The position numbers were made by a program, and so were the translations under genes. The notes under the pieces were generated by a model. It worked only from the letters and a program-made list of their open reading frames with translations, had not been told where the DNA came from and did no database searches. Of a stretch of DNA of 64,000 nucleotides, positions 11,831 through 25,837 are shown piece after piece (positions within the stretch are counted from its first letter, which is position 1; the number at the start of each line of letters is the position of its first letter). Source of the stretch: Morella rubra (lineage: Eukaryota > Streptophyta > Magnoliopsida > Fagales > Myricaceae); contig CM025849.1 in the NCBI GenBank assembly GCA_003952965.2, positions 16,460,493 through 16,524,492 on the forward strand. Direction: 5' to 3'.

Positions 11831-14600
11831 AGTACCTACCCCCTTAGGGCTCACTTACTAGTAATGGTATGCACACAAGCAGGAATTAACAGCACGAATT
11901 AATAGTATAAGTCCTGATAATCGGCGTTGAAAAGCTTATTTTGAAATTAGAAATACAATATGTCAAATAATTCTTGAAGTTAGGAATTCTGACAAAAAAA
12001 AAACGATAAACAAAATTGGATACTTAAGAAATTTGCAACATAAATTACTTTGGAGAAATTGAAAGAAGAAATGAAAGTAAACAAAATCAAATCAAATATG
12101 GCATAAGAAAAGAAATGGAATAAGAGAAATTGTTTGAAAATATAAACAGTTTCACTATGATCACGGATTTTCTCTTTTACAAAATATCCTTCATGAGGAA
12201 TACAAAAGTAAGAGAAAATAAGTACAAAAGCGGAAGCTGTCTAAAGCTTTCCGTAATACAACATCCGTGAAATGGCTAACTGAAACAGTTACCTAGACCA
12301 ATGAAAAACAAAAGGGTGACTACCGCTGAAGTCTACTCAACCTCAACTTAGTGTCGGAGGTTAGGTCAACAATCTCGTTTTCCTCAGTGCCCTCTGCCGG
12401 CAGAGCGGTGGAGGAAGGACTATGTGCAGGAGGGCCCAAAGTCCTCTACACGGGGAAGTGGGATATAGGTGGATTTTGAGGTACCATTAGGGCTCTGTAC
12501 CCCACGTATACCTCGAATGTATCCGTGACGTAAGTCCATATCTTAACAACTAAGATGTATGGATCAACATCCAAAATCTGCTCGCTCATAAACGTTATCA
12601 TTATCAGGTCCGATGTCCACAGCAGTACATACAAAATATTAGCAAATAAAATGGGTGAGTCATACTGACTCAGTAAGGGGGAATAGGGGAAACATGACAT
12701 ACAATGATATAAAATCGAAATAACAGACATAGTGAAGAATTAACCATCAAGCAATATTTGTAACAAAATCAATATGAGCGATGCAATGCAGAATGAATGC
12801 ATCTGTTTCCCGATCATTTCACTTTCTTTCTTTTCTTTGCTTTTTTTCTTTTCTATCCAATAAAGGTATCCTTTCTTCGCTCTGTTTAACCCCTAGAGTT
12901 TGGTTGTGCGTCCCTCCTCTCCTTTGGGACTGTCCTGTGCCCGGCACTAGGACCCGATTAAGCATGATTGTTCCATGCCTAGGGATACCAACCACTATCC
13001 TCTCAGTGGTGGCTTGCACTATCCCACTGTGAACGGTACCATCACCCAATCTCAAGTCCACCTCAGGGTATGAGTTTCATTTCGGTCATTACAATCCCAA
13101 TACCCATGCTATGTTGATGCAGTATGACTTTTTCTATGCATCATCAATAACCAAATCACGAAAAGAGATCCAAGAAACGCATACGAATAAAATAATAAGA
13201 CCGTAAATTGACATTCATTAACTATTTAAGCTTAAGTAGTATTATTGAATACTTAGCCCTTCATTCATTTATTAAATTTTTTTTTTTAACTTACATTATC
13301 CATTATTCATCCATAAGAGGCTGGGCCTAATGGGCCTCTTTATTGAATCCTAATTTTATTTTGTTATAATGAATTAATGTTTAATGGGCAGATTTGACCC
13401 TTAATGAGGACTTGTGATTTGGACCCGAATTTCAATAGTCTGTCGGCCCAAATTTTTACTCTAAGACCTCTAAATGATGCTTAACACTGCCATGGGCCCA
13501 TATTTTTTGTCTGGAACGTTTTTACCCCTAATTTTCTTAGAAATGCTGAAACTGTCCCTAGGAGCTTCCAAGGGCAATTTGGTCATTTCCACTTATCCAA
13601 ATTGGCTGAAATTTTTAGTGTAAGACCTATAATTATAAAACTGCATATCTGGACTGGTGACAAAATAAAATCTGTACCAATAAAAATAATTCTTTCAGCA
13701 ATCGGTACCCTTTTTTACATGCATTTTTTTCTTTTTTTTTTTTTGACCTTTGACTTACAATGTTAACGCATGTGCCTGAATGATTTCCACCTTATTAAAA
13801 AGTATATTCAAAGGTAGTTGAAAACAACAATTCATCACACAAGCATCACCACTCACAGTTTTCTTTTCTTTGACATCAACAAGTATTTCAAATACATGGA
13901 AAATTATCATTTATTATACATGTCCAGCTATAAGTAAAATATCATTTATTTAAGGGCATTTCCGCCCCTTCTATTCCACAAAACTCCCTCTATTCAACAA
14001 AGTATACAAAAATGATACACAAGTTCACAACGTTAAAGCAAATCACACAAAACAAGGAAAGAAACTAACTAAATAAAAGTTACTTGCATTCTCAAGTGCA
14101 ACCCGTGGCATACCAAGACTCCATTCCTCTTTTGTGTTCCTACCTCCATCATGCAAATGATGCAGGGGGAGCTGAGTCAGACGACACTGAGCTGTCAGAT
14201 TCCACATTGATGGCGCTGAATTACCTTGAGCGGGTAGATCAGCGCAAGGATGGCAAGAAATCGTAATATAACCTAATTGGGGCAGTTTTGTGCACGTGTT
14301 GATTTTTTGGTCATAACTTTGGCTACAAGTATCTATTTGCGCCCATGACCCCAATTTAGAAAGCTCTTTTCGGCGCGTACATTGTGTTCAACAAGCCATG
14401 CTTTGGTGCGCCTCGTTTTGAGCCCTAAAAATACTGTTTTCCCTCTCAAAAACCTATTTTTGGTTGATTTTCTTTCCTTTACGTTTAGAATTATTTTTGA
14501 ATCCGATTTGGACCAGATTTTGGCAGCCTATTTATTTTTGGTAACATCCCATTAGGGATGGATTCTTAGCTATTTTAGCCCAGCTTGTGGGTTTTTTTGG
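11815..14600 (+). mobile_element. Ty3-gypsy LTR-like segment (fossil), end not defined
   Basis: This stretch begins TGTCACGTTTCGTG, a TGTCACG-type start common to plant chromovirus LTRs. It carries blocks that I associate with Del/Tekay-type LTRs: a serine-rich leader-like AACCTCAACT region, GACTCAGTAAGG near 12668, GCGATGCAATGCAGAATGAA near 12780, and the TTTGGTCATTT block near 13580. It interrupts the hAT element. I could not place its right end or a target duplication. The call rests on pattern memory and is tentative. Confidence 0.4.
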
Positions 14601-17600
14601 GACATGATTGAATAATTTGAATTTGAGAATTCTCTCTGAGATTTTGGGAAGAATTCGGTGTCTTCCCTTGCAACATACCGATTGCCCTAGCCTACAGGAT
14701 AATCATATCTTGTTTTTGGCATCAACAAACCATTCCATTATATTTAAAAATCAAGAATACATGCTTTCTAAAATCAATAAGGTGAAAAAGACATGTATTC
14801 GGCACTTAGAGTCTATTTTCACCAAAAGAAGCTCAAGCTAACATTTTCATTTCAATCTTCACATGCATGCACCCATTTCACTTCAAAAACTCTTAAACCA
14901 TTAGCTATCCAAATGCATGTCTCCAAGTCTAAAAAAAAAACTCAATAAAAGTAGCTTTCTCTACCCAACCGTGACCCCCCCTTTCTTTGTCCATTACCGA
15001 ACACCCTAACACCCTTTTAGAACAAGTTTCTACACCCTTACCTTGTTTGTTCGATGATAAGTCTTGAGCAAAAGTAATAGCAAAAGTAAAAGCACCTAAA
15101 AGTATGACACAAGGTTAGAAAATGGAAGACAAAAAGCTGAAAATCTCCAAAAGGCAAGGGGACAAGGGCTGACTGCGCCTTTCCCCTCTTCCTCCCATTT
15201 TTCTTCTTTCTTTATCCCTTCTTCTCTCCTACGGCTGCACCATGCCTTTCTCTCCTTGGTTCTTCTATTAATCCCTTGGTTTATCTCCTTCCTTTCTCCT
15301 TTGGTCAATGGGAATTCTCTCACGCTATTCTCTTCTACGTTTAAGTCACTACATTCACCTACACTCACCTTTATCCCTCTCTTACTCGGTTGATGAGGTG
15401 TTCCAAAGAGACAAATACCGACTGCCTTTCCTCTCTCAATTTCAGTTGGCTGCCACTCTCTCCTTCTCTTATCACTTTCGAGCAATGATTTACTCACAAG
15501 TCTTGTTCTTCTCTTCTCTTCTTTTAGTCTTGATCTTCTTTCTTCTCCTACGTAACTAGGTAGGCACTCATTCGGTTATCTCTAAAAACCAAGTTGCACC
15601 CACAGACATGCAGCCACCGAAGTCCCCATATCCCACATATTTGTTGCATGCAATTAAGTCAACAAAAGAACCAATGATCAAGCTCCATCTAGTCGGTTAA
15701 AAGATAGAGAGAAGTAAAAGTAATAAAAGATAAGAGAGCATTCAATGCACAAAATTCGGCTAAGACATGTGAAAAGGGTAAAATGAAAAGCAAAGTCATT
15801 GAGAGCATAAAGAAATCTGGTTATAACCTGTTCACTAACACTAAATTCATTTGCACATATTTGTTCATTTAATATTTTTTATTTAAAGAATAAATAAAAT
15901 GAAGGATAAATATCATGTGAAAGACTCATGTAATTAGTGACAAAAGATGCACAAGTATCAAGCTCAATAAGCTCAATAAATAAATAAATAAATATAAAAA
16001 CAAACTTTACTAAAAATGTGCAAAGCAAGTATATGAAAACTAAGCTCAAGAAAGTAATACGGTAAACATAGCATCTCATAGCTATATAATCGATAAGAGA
16101 TATTAAACAGGTGAAAAAGAGAGGGACGTTACACCACCAAGACTTCAAGATACGATTAAGACTCAAGTTTGAAGGGTTTTCCCCACTTCGCGAGCATCTT
16201 GTGTGTTTATTACTAGCGTGGTATACGATTAAGACTCTAGGATCGTGATATGTTCATCTCAGTAGCCTGAGCACAATTTTTGATTACTGGATGTAAAAAT
16301 TATGTTTAAATGTTTGTAGGGATTTATACATTGTCTTCATCTCATTTTGCTTTTATAAGTCTAAAGCTTTTTAAGCATGTGAACAGAGCATTGAAGATGA
16401 TTACCCAAAACATTTAAAAAAAAAAAAAGAATAAAAAACACCCCAACGAACAACAAATTGACTAGTGACAAGCTAAACATGTCAATAATGCAATAAAAGC
16501 CTTGAATCTAAACATTTTTGTTGTCACTTCTTTGGAATCCCTCATATAGGTAAAGGAAACTGCAACCGAACAAATAAATCGTTAGTTGATCCGTGTACAA
16601 AATAAATGCAGGCTATCAAGTTATTATCACTCTCAGGTACTAGAAACAAATGGGAAGCAATGTGAATGAAACAAATAGCTCGCGCCAGATAACTCCTCTC
16701 ATTTGCTGGCTGACGAGCCTCGCGCGAATGCCCATTGTCCACAAGCGGATGTCCTCTGGGTTTAACCACTTAACTTGGCGATCACCTCCAACCTCAAGGT
16801 CCTATAAAGCCACTTCTAATCTATTTTGAATGCATCCTTTATGCTATATAATTTCTATATCTTCTCCTATTTAATTATTCACTATTTGAATGTTGCATTG
16901 AACCTCAATGAGAAGAATCCTATTTATCTTATGAATTAAAGCATGTGAATGAGAATCTACGTCTTAGAAGCATCCTTAAACTTTTGGAAAAAATTTTGTC
17001 CAAAGGTCTGTACAAAGGCTTTTTATAGGCAATGATCTTAAATAACATTTCGTTTTCTTTCTTAATATCCTATTTTTTGTTTTCTTTATTAATATATATT
17101 TTTTCGTTGATCTTCTTATTCTTTCTTAATACAATTTTTTCAATGTTTTCTGCATCAAGTGATTTGTGAACTATAAGCTTTTGGCTTTCAACGCTAGATA
17201 AGAGTGCAGAGCATTAATATGGTTTGGTAGGGTACTTGGCAAAAGGGATAGCTTGAATTTAGAGCCTGTACGTCTCAACTCGTGAAATTAAGAACCAGAA
17301 TTTTTCTAAGCCCACATTCACAACAAGCTTTTATAAATGTTGAGTAATAAATGATTCTCATTCAACTATCTTAAATGATTTTATAGACAGTCTAAATTAA
17401 ATTATTTAAATAATGAATCTTAATAAAAGACAGGTGATTTTTTCTGTTTTTGATAAGTTTTTGTGAGACTCGGAACTAGCTTTGGCTATTAATACTAGAT
17501 GGAGGAATGCAAAATATTTATGGTATTAGGTAGGGTATTTCATGTACCGAAAATTCATAGGGTGTAAAACTGGTATTTTTATATGGGTTCTCTCTTGAAA

Positions 17601-18090
17601 TCAAATTATAAATTTTATACAACAGTTGTACGATAAATGATTAAGGAACATGGCAAGATGTGTTATTAGACGTAGGAGATTAAAATTTCTTAAATCTCCT
17701 TAATACCTTGTCAGGTTGCATGGATGCTGATCGGAACTATTGATTATCTATAATACGATGCGTTTTCTACGCCACGAGGGTTCATTTCAGTCGCAAATAT
17801 TCAAGCGTTTGGTAATTAAAAAAAAAAATAAAAAAATACAACAAAAATATAGTTTAAGAAAAATCTAAAAAAGGCGTTGTCTATCGCCACGGATCGAAAA
17901 ATCTAAACACAAAATCCGTTGGAGACGTGTCATGCTAGAACGTCAAAACGTTTGGGTAATATAAAATCACCAAAATCCAAATCCAGCGGCTGACGACGCA
18001 CACAATTTCTTTTTATATTTTTATTTTTTTGTAAAAATAAAATCTATTCCTTTTCATCGAAAAATAAAAAATTTTGAAAAAATCTCATTC
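14600..18090. other. Intergenic, no gene recognised
   Basis: AT-rich DNA with a pyrimidine-rich patch at 15170-15330. Open frames here are short and low-complexity and resemble no family I know. Part may be old LTR-derived sequence. The last part, 17830-18090, is the AT-rich upstream region of the AHL14-like gene. Confidence 0.5.
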
Positions 18091-18094
18091 CTCA

Positions 18095-18128
18095 CTCACA
18101 CAGACACACACTCTCTCTCTCCCCTCAA
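18095..18128 (+). promoter_or_regulatory. CT-rich 5' leader of the AHL14-like gene
   Basis: A CACACAGACACACA stretch followed by CTCTCTCTCTCCCCTC lies directly before the start codon. Such pyrimidine-rich leaders are common in plant 5' UTRs. No single TATA box can be chosen in the AT-rich DNA upstream. Confidence 0.4.
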
Positions 18129-21100
18129 ATGGAACCTAATGAGAGCCAACTCAGTTCCTACTTCCACCACCACCACCAGCAGAACCCCACCGCCACTCCC
18201 ACTACCGCTGCCTCACCGACCAATGGGCTCCTCCCACCTGCCGAGGGGGCCGGGCCCCTCCCCACGTACCCTCACCCGTCCTCGGTGCCCTCTTCCGCGG
18301 TGACCGCCACGACGGCGGCAACGACGACGTCATCTTCGCCCTTGGAGGGTGCGCTCGCCGTGAAGCGGAAGCGAGGGAGGCCTAGAAAGTACGGAACTCC
18401 CGAGCAAGCCCTGGCAGCTAAGAAGGCCGCATCGGCCGCCGCTCAGCAGCAAACGACGTCGTCTCACTCCTCCTCTTCCAAGGAGAAGAAAGACCCCGCC
18501 TTTGGTTCCTCCAGGAAGTCACTTCACGTCGCTCCGGGTGGGTCTTTCTCATTAGCCTTTCTGTTCTTCTTGCTCGCTCTACCGCGATTCCTTGTTTCTT
18601 GGAGGGCTCCTTAGCAAATTTCTGCAATTGGATTTGTCTATTGGCTATGTAATACATGGGGGGTGCTAGTGGTGGGTTTTTTATAAATACCTTTTGGCCT
18701 TTGATGCATTAGTAGGCATTTCCTCTTACTTGAAGGGTGTGCTGCGAACTTGTCAAACTCGAGTGTCCTGAAAATTTGTGTTGTGTATTGTTTAAATTCA
18801 CTTTTCGGCCAAACCTATCCCTCCATGTGCTTGAGCTTTAATTTCTGACAATCAACCTCTTATTTGAAGAATGTGTTCGTCCTCATTCGTTAGGATCAGA
18901 CGCTAATTTGAAAGGATAAACGGAAAACGGGAAACGGATACTTAAAGAAGTTGTGAAATAACTGGACTGAATTACCCTACAAACCCTGGCAAAATAGACG
19001 GGTATCTAGGTTTTGCAAAAAGCTCAAATTACCCTGATAAATCTCACAAAATTTTCGTAAGTAACTGATAGGAATCCCCGTAGTGATTAGATTATGTAAC
19101 TAGACCATGATAAAATTCTCGTTTGATTTTGTTAACTATGTATGCTGTCTAAGCTTGTAGATGCACTATGACAAATTCGTAGCGGGAGTTAGACATTATC
19201 TTAGGCCTTTGGATGTCCTGAAATGATCATATTCTCATCCTCCCTCTTTTTTCCCTAATTATATTGCCCTTTGATGTCTACTTATAGAACTCTTAGGTTC
19301 TATTGTCACTTTGTCAAGTGGCATCAAGTTTCCTAAGTATCCTAAGCTCTATTAGGCATCTCATGAAGTGCCGTGTCACGCCTAATCAACGTCAATACAG
19401 ATATAGAAATTTACCAATGGACGTCTTTAGTCCGCTCTTGATCTACATCTCGTTGCCACGATCTGTCATTTACAACCAAACCCAGTAGTCACAAGTGTGC
19501 TCCTTCTCTCTCTTCTAGTTAACTTCTGCTCTATCCCTAAACCACACAGACTCATTTCGTTGAAACTCTAATGGATGGAAATAAAAACAATTCTGCAGAT
19601 GCAATTAGTCTGGAGTATGAAGGGAGGGAGGGGAAGTGTGTGAGAGAGAGAGAGATAGAGAGAAGCGAGGGGGGAGGGGGGAGGGAATGAGTTGAGTGAG
19701 GCAGCGAGTGGTGTTTAGTTCCTATAAAGTGATGAGAGGGTGAAGAGTTATTTAGTGGCAGATGATGTGTCAAGTTTTTTAACATTAGATTTAATGTCGT
19801 GGTTTGCATATTCTTGTGTCATAATACACGGTTTTGTATCTTGAATTTTACAGACTATTCTTATTTCACTGAACACATGGTTGGGGCATGCCAAGTATGG
19901 CCTTGGTTGATGTTTTGGCGAGGGAAAAGAAATATCTTGTTCGATAGAAGAAGTGCTCATTGACCTTTAAACCAATGAAGTCCTAAAGGTGGATGTGGTT
20001 GAGACAATAAGCTTAAGATGGCATACAAGAACTTCAAAACCTTGGGATGATGAGCTTTTGAAATAATCTTGTATGGCTCGGTATAAAACACAATTTAGTG
20101 GCTAATTAGCGTGGGTTTTGTATCTTTTGGACTGGCATATGTTTGAAATGAGTGGTAATAATACCTGTTGAAGAATGATACTTAATGCAACAGGGCAGGC
20201 AAGGCCTGATTCATAGCTTATACCTGTTATGATTTGTAATAAACCTACGGTTTGCTGATTGGAAAGTATCATCTTACAATTCAGATTGTCAATGTCTCTG
20301 GCATAAATTTTGTGTATATGAATTTTTCTTTCTGCCATTTGTTTTTCCTTTTTTCAGTATCTTAATTGCTTGAATAGAAGCAGAAAATTGATATAAAATT
20401 AGTCTCTTTTTCTTGGATGCTCTACTTGGGAAGCATTTGCTATTTATTTGTATGATTGTGAGCATAAGGTATACTTTACAACCTAATGTGGTGCTCCTAC
20501 TTCCAACTGGTTGATGCAGGCAATACAGGGCAAGGTTTTACACCACATGTTATTTCTGTAGCTGCTGGTGAGGTACACATTTTGTTATTGCTTGAAGGCT
20601 TCTCTCTTCTTTGTGGATATGTGCACATACATGCAATACATTCTTGAAGATGCACACATAAAATGTAAATAATGTTCACGCAATCTTAATAAACAATGGA
20701 GTTTGATTTAGGTTTATTATTCGCTCTCTGTTAAATTTCTCTCTTTTCTTTTTCTAGTTGTTGTTTGGTCTTTTGATTTGGTTTGCAGTTTCTGGTATAG
20801 GGTTCTTTGTAAGGGTGGGACATTACTTGTCTAAAGTGTAAAGTTGGTCAAACTTACTAACTTTGAGGCCAAGTCTGTTGAGAGTTGATCGATATGTTCT
20901 CTCCAAGTTGAATAAACTAGTTTTTGGAGAATAAAATGCAGATCTGGATACTTTCTATGTTTCCTTTTGTTTTGCCTTGTGGGTTCTATTTTTGGGGCCC
21001 ATTGCCCAGAGAGGTCAAACCGTTCTTGTCGAGATTTGCTGATAAACAGATCTGCAAACTTCTAGGCCATGGATTTGACCAAAAGTCAAGCCTATCACCG

Positions 21101-24100
21101 CTTATAAGCATTAGATTCTATCTGAACTCCATCAAGGTTGCCAACGTTTTTTCGGCATAGGAGGCAGGTTTTTGTCCTATAGTCTACCTGCCTATGCCTC
21201 TTCATGCACTCGGTCAAATGGGTGCCATTGCATGTGTGTTTGTGAGACGAAGTCCTGTGTATTAATGCCCAAACGCCCTAAAAAGGTAGGGTAACTTCCA
21301 GGCTCCTTATCCACAAGTGCCAGCAACTTCTAGCTGAGTCTTATGAGACCTGCAATACAGTAGCTGTGCAGTTGTACTGCTCCTTAAGTCCTGTTTCAAT
21401 GACTAACAATCCAGTCAGATGAAATTGTTGTTTTTTGTTTCTTACTGGACAGTGTACACCATTGCCTTGTTAGTGTCGTCATTAATTCTTGGAGATTTCT
21501 GTATACTTGTAGACACTTCTTCTTCCAGTCTGTAACTGATCTTTTGTTTTTTGGATGGCTGTTTCTCCAAGAATATATTTATATTGCTTTTGATTGTCTT
21601 TTGATTACCTAAACTGAGAATATCATAGGGGTTTGCAGTTCCTTTTCAATTGGGTATTTTTTTTTTCTTTTCTCTCCTGTGTTTTCATTCGTGGTTGGAA
21701 AATAAATAAGTTCATCCACTATTTCCTGGAGTTTCACTTGTTCTGTTAGTTTTAACGAGAAAAGAAATTGGTTATCAATGTCAGAGGAAGGGATATCTTT
21801 TACTACAGCATTTGCACAGTAAGTGTCATCTCTACCAAATAAGGATAGAAATACTATTGGAAATAATAGACACAAGTAAATACCTAGATGTTCTTCAGTC
21901 AATGGCCTCATTTATTGACCCTGAAAAATCCATGTGAGAGTTTGAGGATTTTTTTGGAAGGTACTAAGCCAGGAATGATTGACTACTGCTAATAGCAATG
22001 TATATGGAGAATGCCTCATTAATGTTGTGAACTGAATATCAGAATAAGATAATCAGATAGATGAGAAGAAAATAGGAAATTAACAAATTATGGCTGAAGA
22101 AGTTGAACAATGATCTCGAATGACTTAACCTGATCGGCTTTAAGGAAATTGATTCTTCGAAGATTCATGAAGGTTGATATTATTATGTTATTTGATGGAG
22201 GGTTCTACGATGCTTCTGTCGTGATAATCATGTATCAGAAGACAAATGTCTGATTAGTTGATAGTAGTTATATGTTTTTTGTTTTCTTGACCATATTGAT
22301 GGGTCACCTTCCTCCCATTTGCTCTCTTATTCTTATATATAAATCCTGCTATTGAAATATCAATAGAATTATCTTTTTTCTTTTAGCAGGTAAATGTTTT
22401 GAAAATTTAATCAAATCGGACACAGCTTCAGTCTGTTTGAAATAATTATTCCTTTGATTTTGATTGGGCAATGGAAGTACTGGGATATATGTTTTTCTCA
22501 AAACTGAAAATGGACATGTTGGATGTAGATTGTTATGACTTTTTCCTTGCATCTGATGAACTACCTAACATCCTTGGTATCGACCCTTTTATTTTTACAT
22601 ATTGTTTTTGCCTGGGATTGTTGCATGCTTCCCTTAAATTAGATGTATATCTGCCTTCATTGTTTATCCTTGCCTTGCTCACTGGACTAATTATATTCTT
22701 TAATCTATGTTTGTCTTCATCTCCTAACACAAAATATGGATGCATTCACTAGGATGTGGGCCAGAAAATTATGTTCTTCATGCAACAAAGTAAGCGTGAA
22801 CTATGTATCTTATCTGCATCGGGTTCGATCTCTAATGCTTCTCTTCGACAGCCAGCAACTTCTGGAGGCAACATTACATATGAGGTAAATTGATTTTCTG
22901 TAAACTGTCAAATTCCCACTGCCGAAAGACACATTCCACTGAAGAATTAGGTTGAATATTAGACACAACAAATGCCGTAGAATATCTTCTGCCCTTAACC
23001 GAGTTTCGTATCATTAGCCCATTATTTTGTCTTGTTTAGTTCACTTTCTTCTTTTTTTTGTTTGCCCCTTGTAGGAGCTTGTTAGTTCAATGCTGTATTA
23101 TGTGGTTGAACTGAATTTGGAGGAAAAATGCATATAAACGTTGAACAAATAGGAGTATATTTACATAATTTTCAGCACACAATGGCACTCATGCAGGAGC
23201 AGTCTTTGATATGATTCAAGGTTAGGCTTCTTCTACGTTAGAGGGGGTGCCTGTGTCAAAAATATACCGTGTTGAATGAGAATATTAGGTTCTGACAGGT
23301 GGATCTGCGTCTGTAAGAAAATGTGAGAATTCTTCCCATGTTGGGCATCTCATATCCTTTCACCTGGTACTTTACTAGGGTTAGGTACAGATTTTTGTGG
23401 ATCTATTGGTTTCCATTTACTAGGTTTAGGTGCAAATCAAGAATAGAACTTCACTATGTATCTATTGGGTCTAATATTTTTGATCAGGAAATTCAACATA
23501 GTGGTGAAATGCAGCTTGCTTACGCTTTTTCTTTGGGAGTTATCGCACACAGATGATTATTGGTTTCTGTGAATGACTTCCAAATTGCTCAGGACAAGGT
23601 TGAACTGATTATCCGAAAGTTTTCACTGGAGTATATATATATAGAGAGAGAGAAAAAAAAAATTCTTTTACATGTAGAAAGGATGTGTTATTATGAGAAA
23701 AGGATCTTCATGTTCTTGATTTGGTAGATGGAATCAGTGATTGACATTTAAATTGTTTGAATGTGCGTGGCTACATATGGGAATTTATTTAGTGTTAAAT
23801 ATGCAGTCTTGACACTCCTTCGCCTTAGTCCCTAATTGTATCATATTATTGGTGGGCAACAACTGGGAAGTCACTTTGATGCAGCACATTAATACCTAGG
23901 CTTTCAGGTTAATAGTTGCTAGGATGACCAAAATGTATGGGTATAGTTTCTATACTCTCTACCAAGGCAACTGTGCATACTTCTGATTTTGTTTTACTTC
24001 AGGCTTTGTTGGCTGTTTAAATTCCTATCCGAACTTCTATCTTTATTCAACTCTATTGATTAAGGCAATGTCTAGATTTCAGATGAAATTGCAGGTCGTA

Positions 24101-25837
24101 CACTGGTCAATAGAGGAATGGAAGTAGTTCATGAACTTTTGATGGAAGTCGAGAGTTAAAAGCAAATAATCCAGTGGATCCAGAGCTAGAAAAAGAAAAG
24201 AAGATAGAAAAAAATGGAACTGTTGACTGATAATCTTACAATTTGCCACTTTTAATTTTGCAATTTATATATATATATAAAGGGGGGTCAAATACACTTG
24301 TAGCCTATCAACTATTAGGGTCTTTATACTTTGCACCCAAAATTATCAATTTCGTTACATTTCACCATTCAACTACCAACTTGTACACTTTCATCTTTCA
24401 TCTTTACTTTGGACAAAAATTAATATTTCTGATTTGTGAAATGACAATTTAAACCCCATATTATATTGGATTGTGATATTTTTGTATGGGTAAAGTAGTC
24501 ATTTCATTGACCAAAAGTATTAATTTCCGTTTAAATTAACGGTGGAGGGTGAAAAGTGTACAAGATTGATAGTTGAAGGATGAAATGTAATGAAATTCAT
24601 AGTTCGGAGTACAACGTGTCAAAACTTCAATAGCGACGTGCAAAAAGGTGTATTTTGCCAACAAGGAAAACAGATTTCAGTTCTGCCTCTGAAATTTGCT
24701 GCGTTTTACTCTCAGTTTTGCAATTTGTGTGTGGTTTGAGTTTGCTATTACTGTTGGTTGGATATCTGAAGGCGTTTCATTTTATTCTGTGCTCGAGTGT
24801 TTTGGATGTTTAATTCTTTTTGAGACTAGCTCGTTGACTTGAGAACACGCTTGCATCTGTTCCATTTCTTTGTTCCTCTCGAAGATTCATAAATTGGTGT
24901 GGTTTATTCTTACAATTTGTTGGTATTTTTATTTTTTTTTGGGTAAGAGTCTTACTATTTGTTTATTGCTCTGCCCATGTATAACTGGTTCCTGAATATG
25001 TTTATATTAGGGTCGCTTTGAGATTATTTCACTTTCGGGATCTTATGTGCGTACTGAGCTTGGAGGGAGGACTGGTGGGCTCAGTGTTTGTCTCTCTAGT
25101 ACAGATGGCCAAATCATTGGAGGAGGAGTTGGTGGACCCTTAAGGGCTGGAGGCCCAGTACAGGTAATATATCTGAAAAGGAAATTTTTTATTGTATCAA
25201 GGAGGGAACAGCTAATTAGGTGAGCTTTTTTAGTTCTCTGTGAATGCACATGTGCAAACCTGAGGGTTGGGGTGCCTTAGCTGACAGCGTTATGCACTTC
25301 GTCTTGGTGGTTTGAGTGTTGTCAAGTTTTTGAGATGGCCTTTTGATTAGCTGTTTGTTTTATAGTCAGCTGCAGGTTGGGTAATCAGTTATTTTATTTC
25401 GAATTTAATTCCATCCGCAGGTTATTGTTGGTACTTTTCTGCTGGACTCCAAGAAGGATGCCAATGTGGGTAATAAAGGTGATGCTTCTGCCAGAAAAAT
25501 GCAATCTCCATTTGGTGGGGCCTCAGTGTCAAACATAGCCTTTCATTCACCTGTTGACTCTTCCGGAAGAAATCCAGTCAGGGGAAATGATGATCCTCAA
25601 GGTTTCGGAGGAAGTCATTTCATGCTTCAGGGAATGCATGTGACAACTTCACAACCTGCAGATTGGGCTGTTGGTCCTGATGCCAGAAACGCTGCTGGCT
25701 ATGAATTGACAGGTATAATTTTCTTCTAATACACAAACACATGCACTCGCATAGGCATGAAGTGACATGGAATGGGTTCTTTTGCAGGAAGAACAGGACG
25801 CGGTGAAAATGGGGACTACGAGCAACTTCCAGATTAG
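18129..25837 (+). CDS. AHL14: AT-hook motif nuclear-localized protein, AHL14-like, complete
   Basis: AHL proteins bind the minor groove of AT-rich DNA and assemble through their PPC (DUF296) domain to modulate chromatin. The six exons are 18129-18537, 20520-20572, 22753-22884, 25011-25163, 25421-25712 and 25788-25837. All have GT/AG borders and consistent phases, giving 362 aa. The N-terminus starts MEPNESQ with a His run. The AT-hook KRKRGRPRKYGTPEQALAAK is at residues 79-98, followed by a Ser/Lys-rich linker. The PPC domain spans about 142-265 (FTPHVISVAAGE, CILSASGSISNASLRQP, GRFEIISLSGSYVRTE, GGLSVCLSSTDGQIIGGG, GPVQVIVGTF). The C-terminus ends NGDYEQLPD. The MEPN start, the hook context TPEQALAAKK and the C-terminal motif fit the AHL14 group rather than intronless clade-A AHLs. 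Introns 1 and 2 are about 2 kb each, and intron 3 holds a MITE. Confidence 0.95.
24287..24656. mobile_element. Long-TIR foldback MITE in AHL14 intron 3
   Basis: The two halves are inverted copies over about 120-130 bp each. They share CAAATACAC at the tips, then TTTCGTTACATTTCA versus TTTCATTACATTTCA, then CAACT followed by TTGTACACTTT. The tips match the AAATACACTTTGCAC MITE family seen at 4469 and 33130. Unspliced RNA could form a long hairpin. No target duplication was resolved, so the edges are approximate. Confidence 0.75.

Noticed and set aside
15096-15497. 133-aa minus-strand open frame
   Set aside because: Arg/Glu/Lys-rich low-complexity reading of a pyrimidine-rich strand, with no start context or family resemblance.
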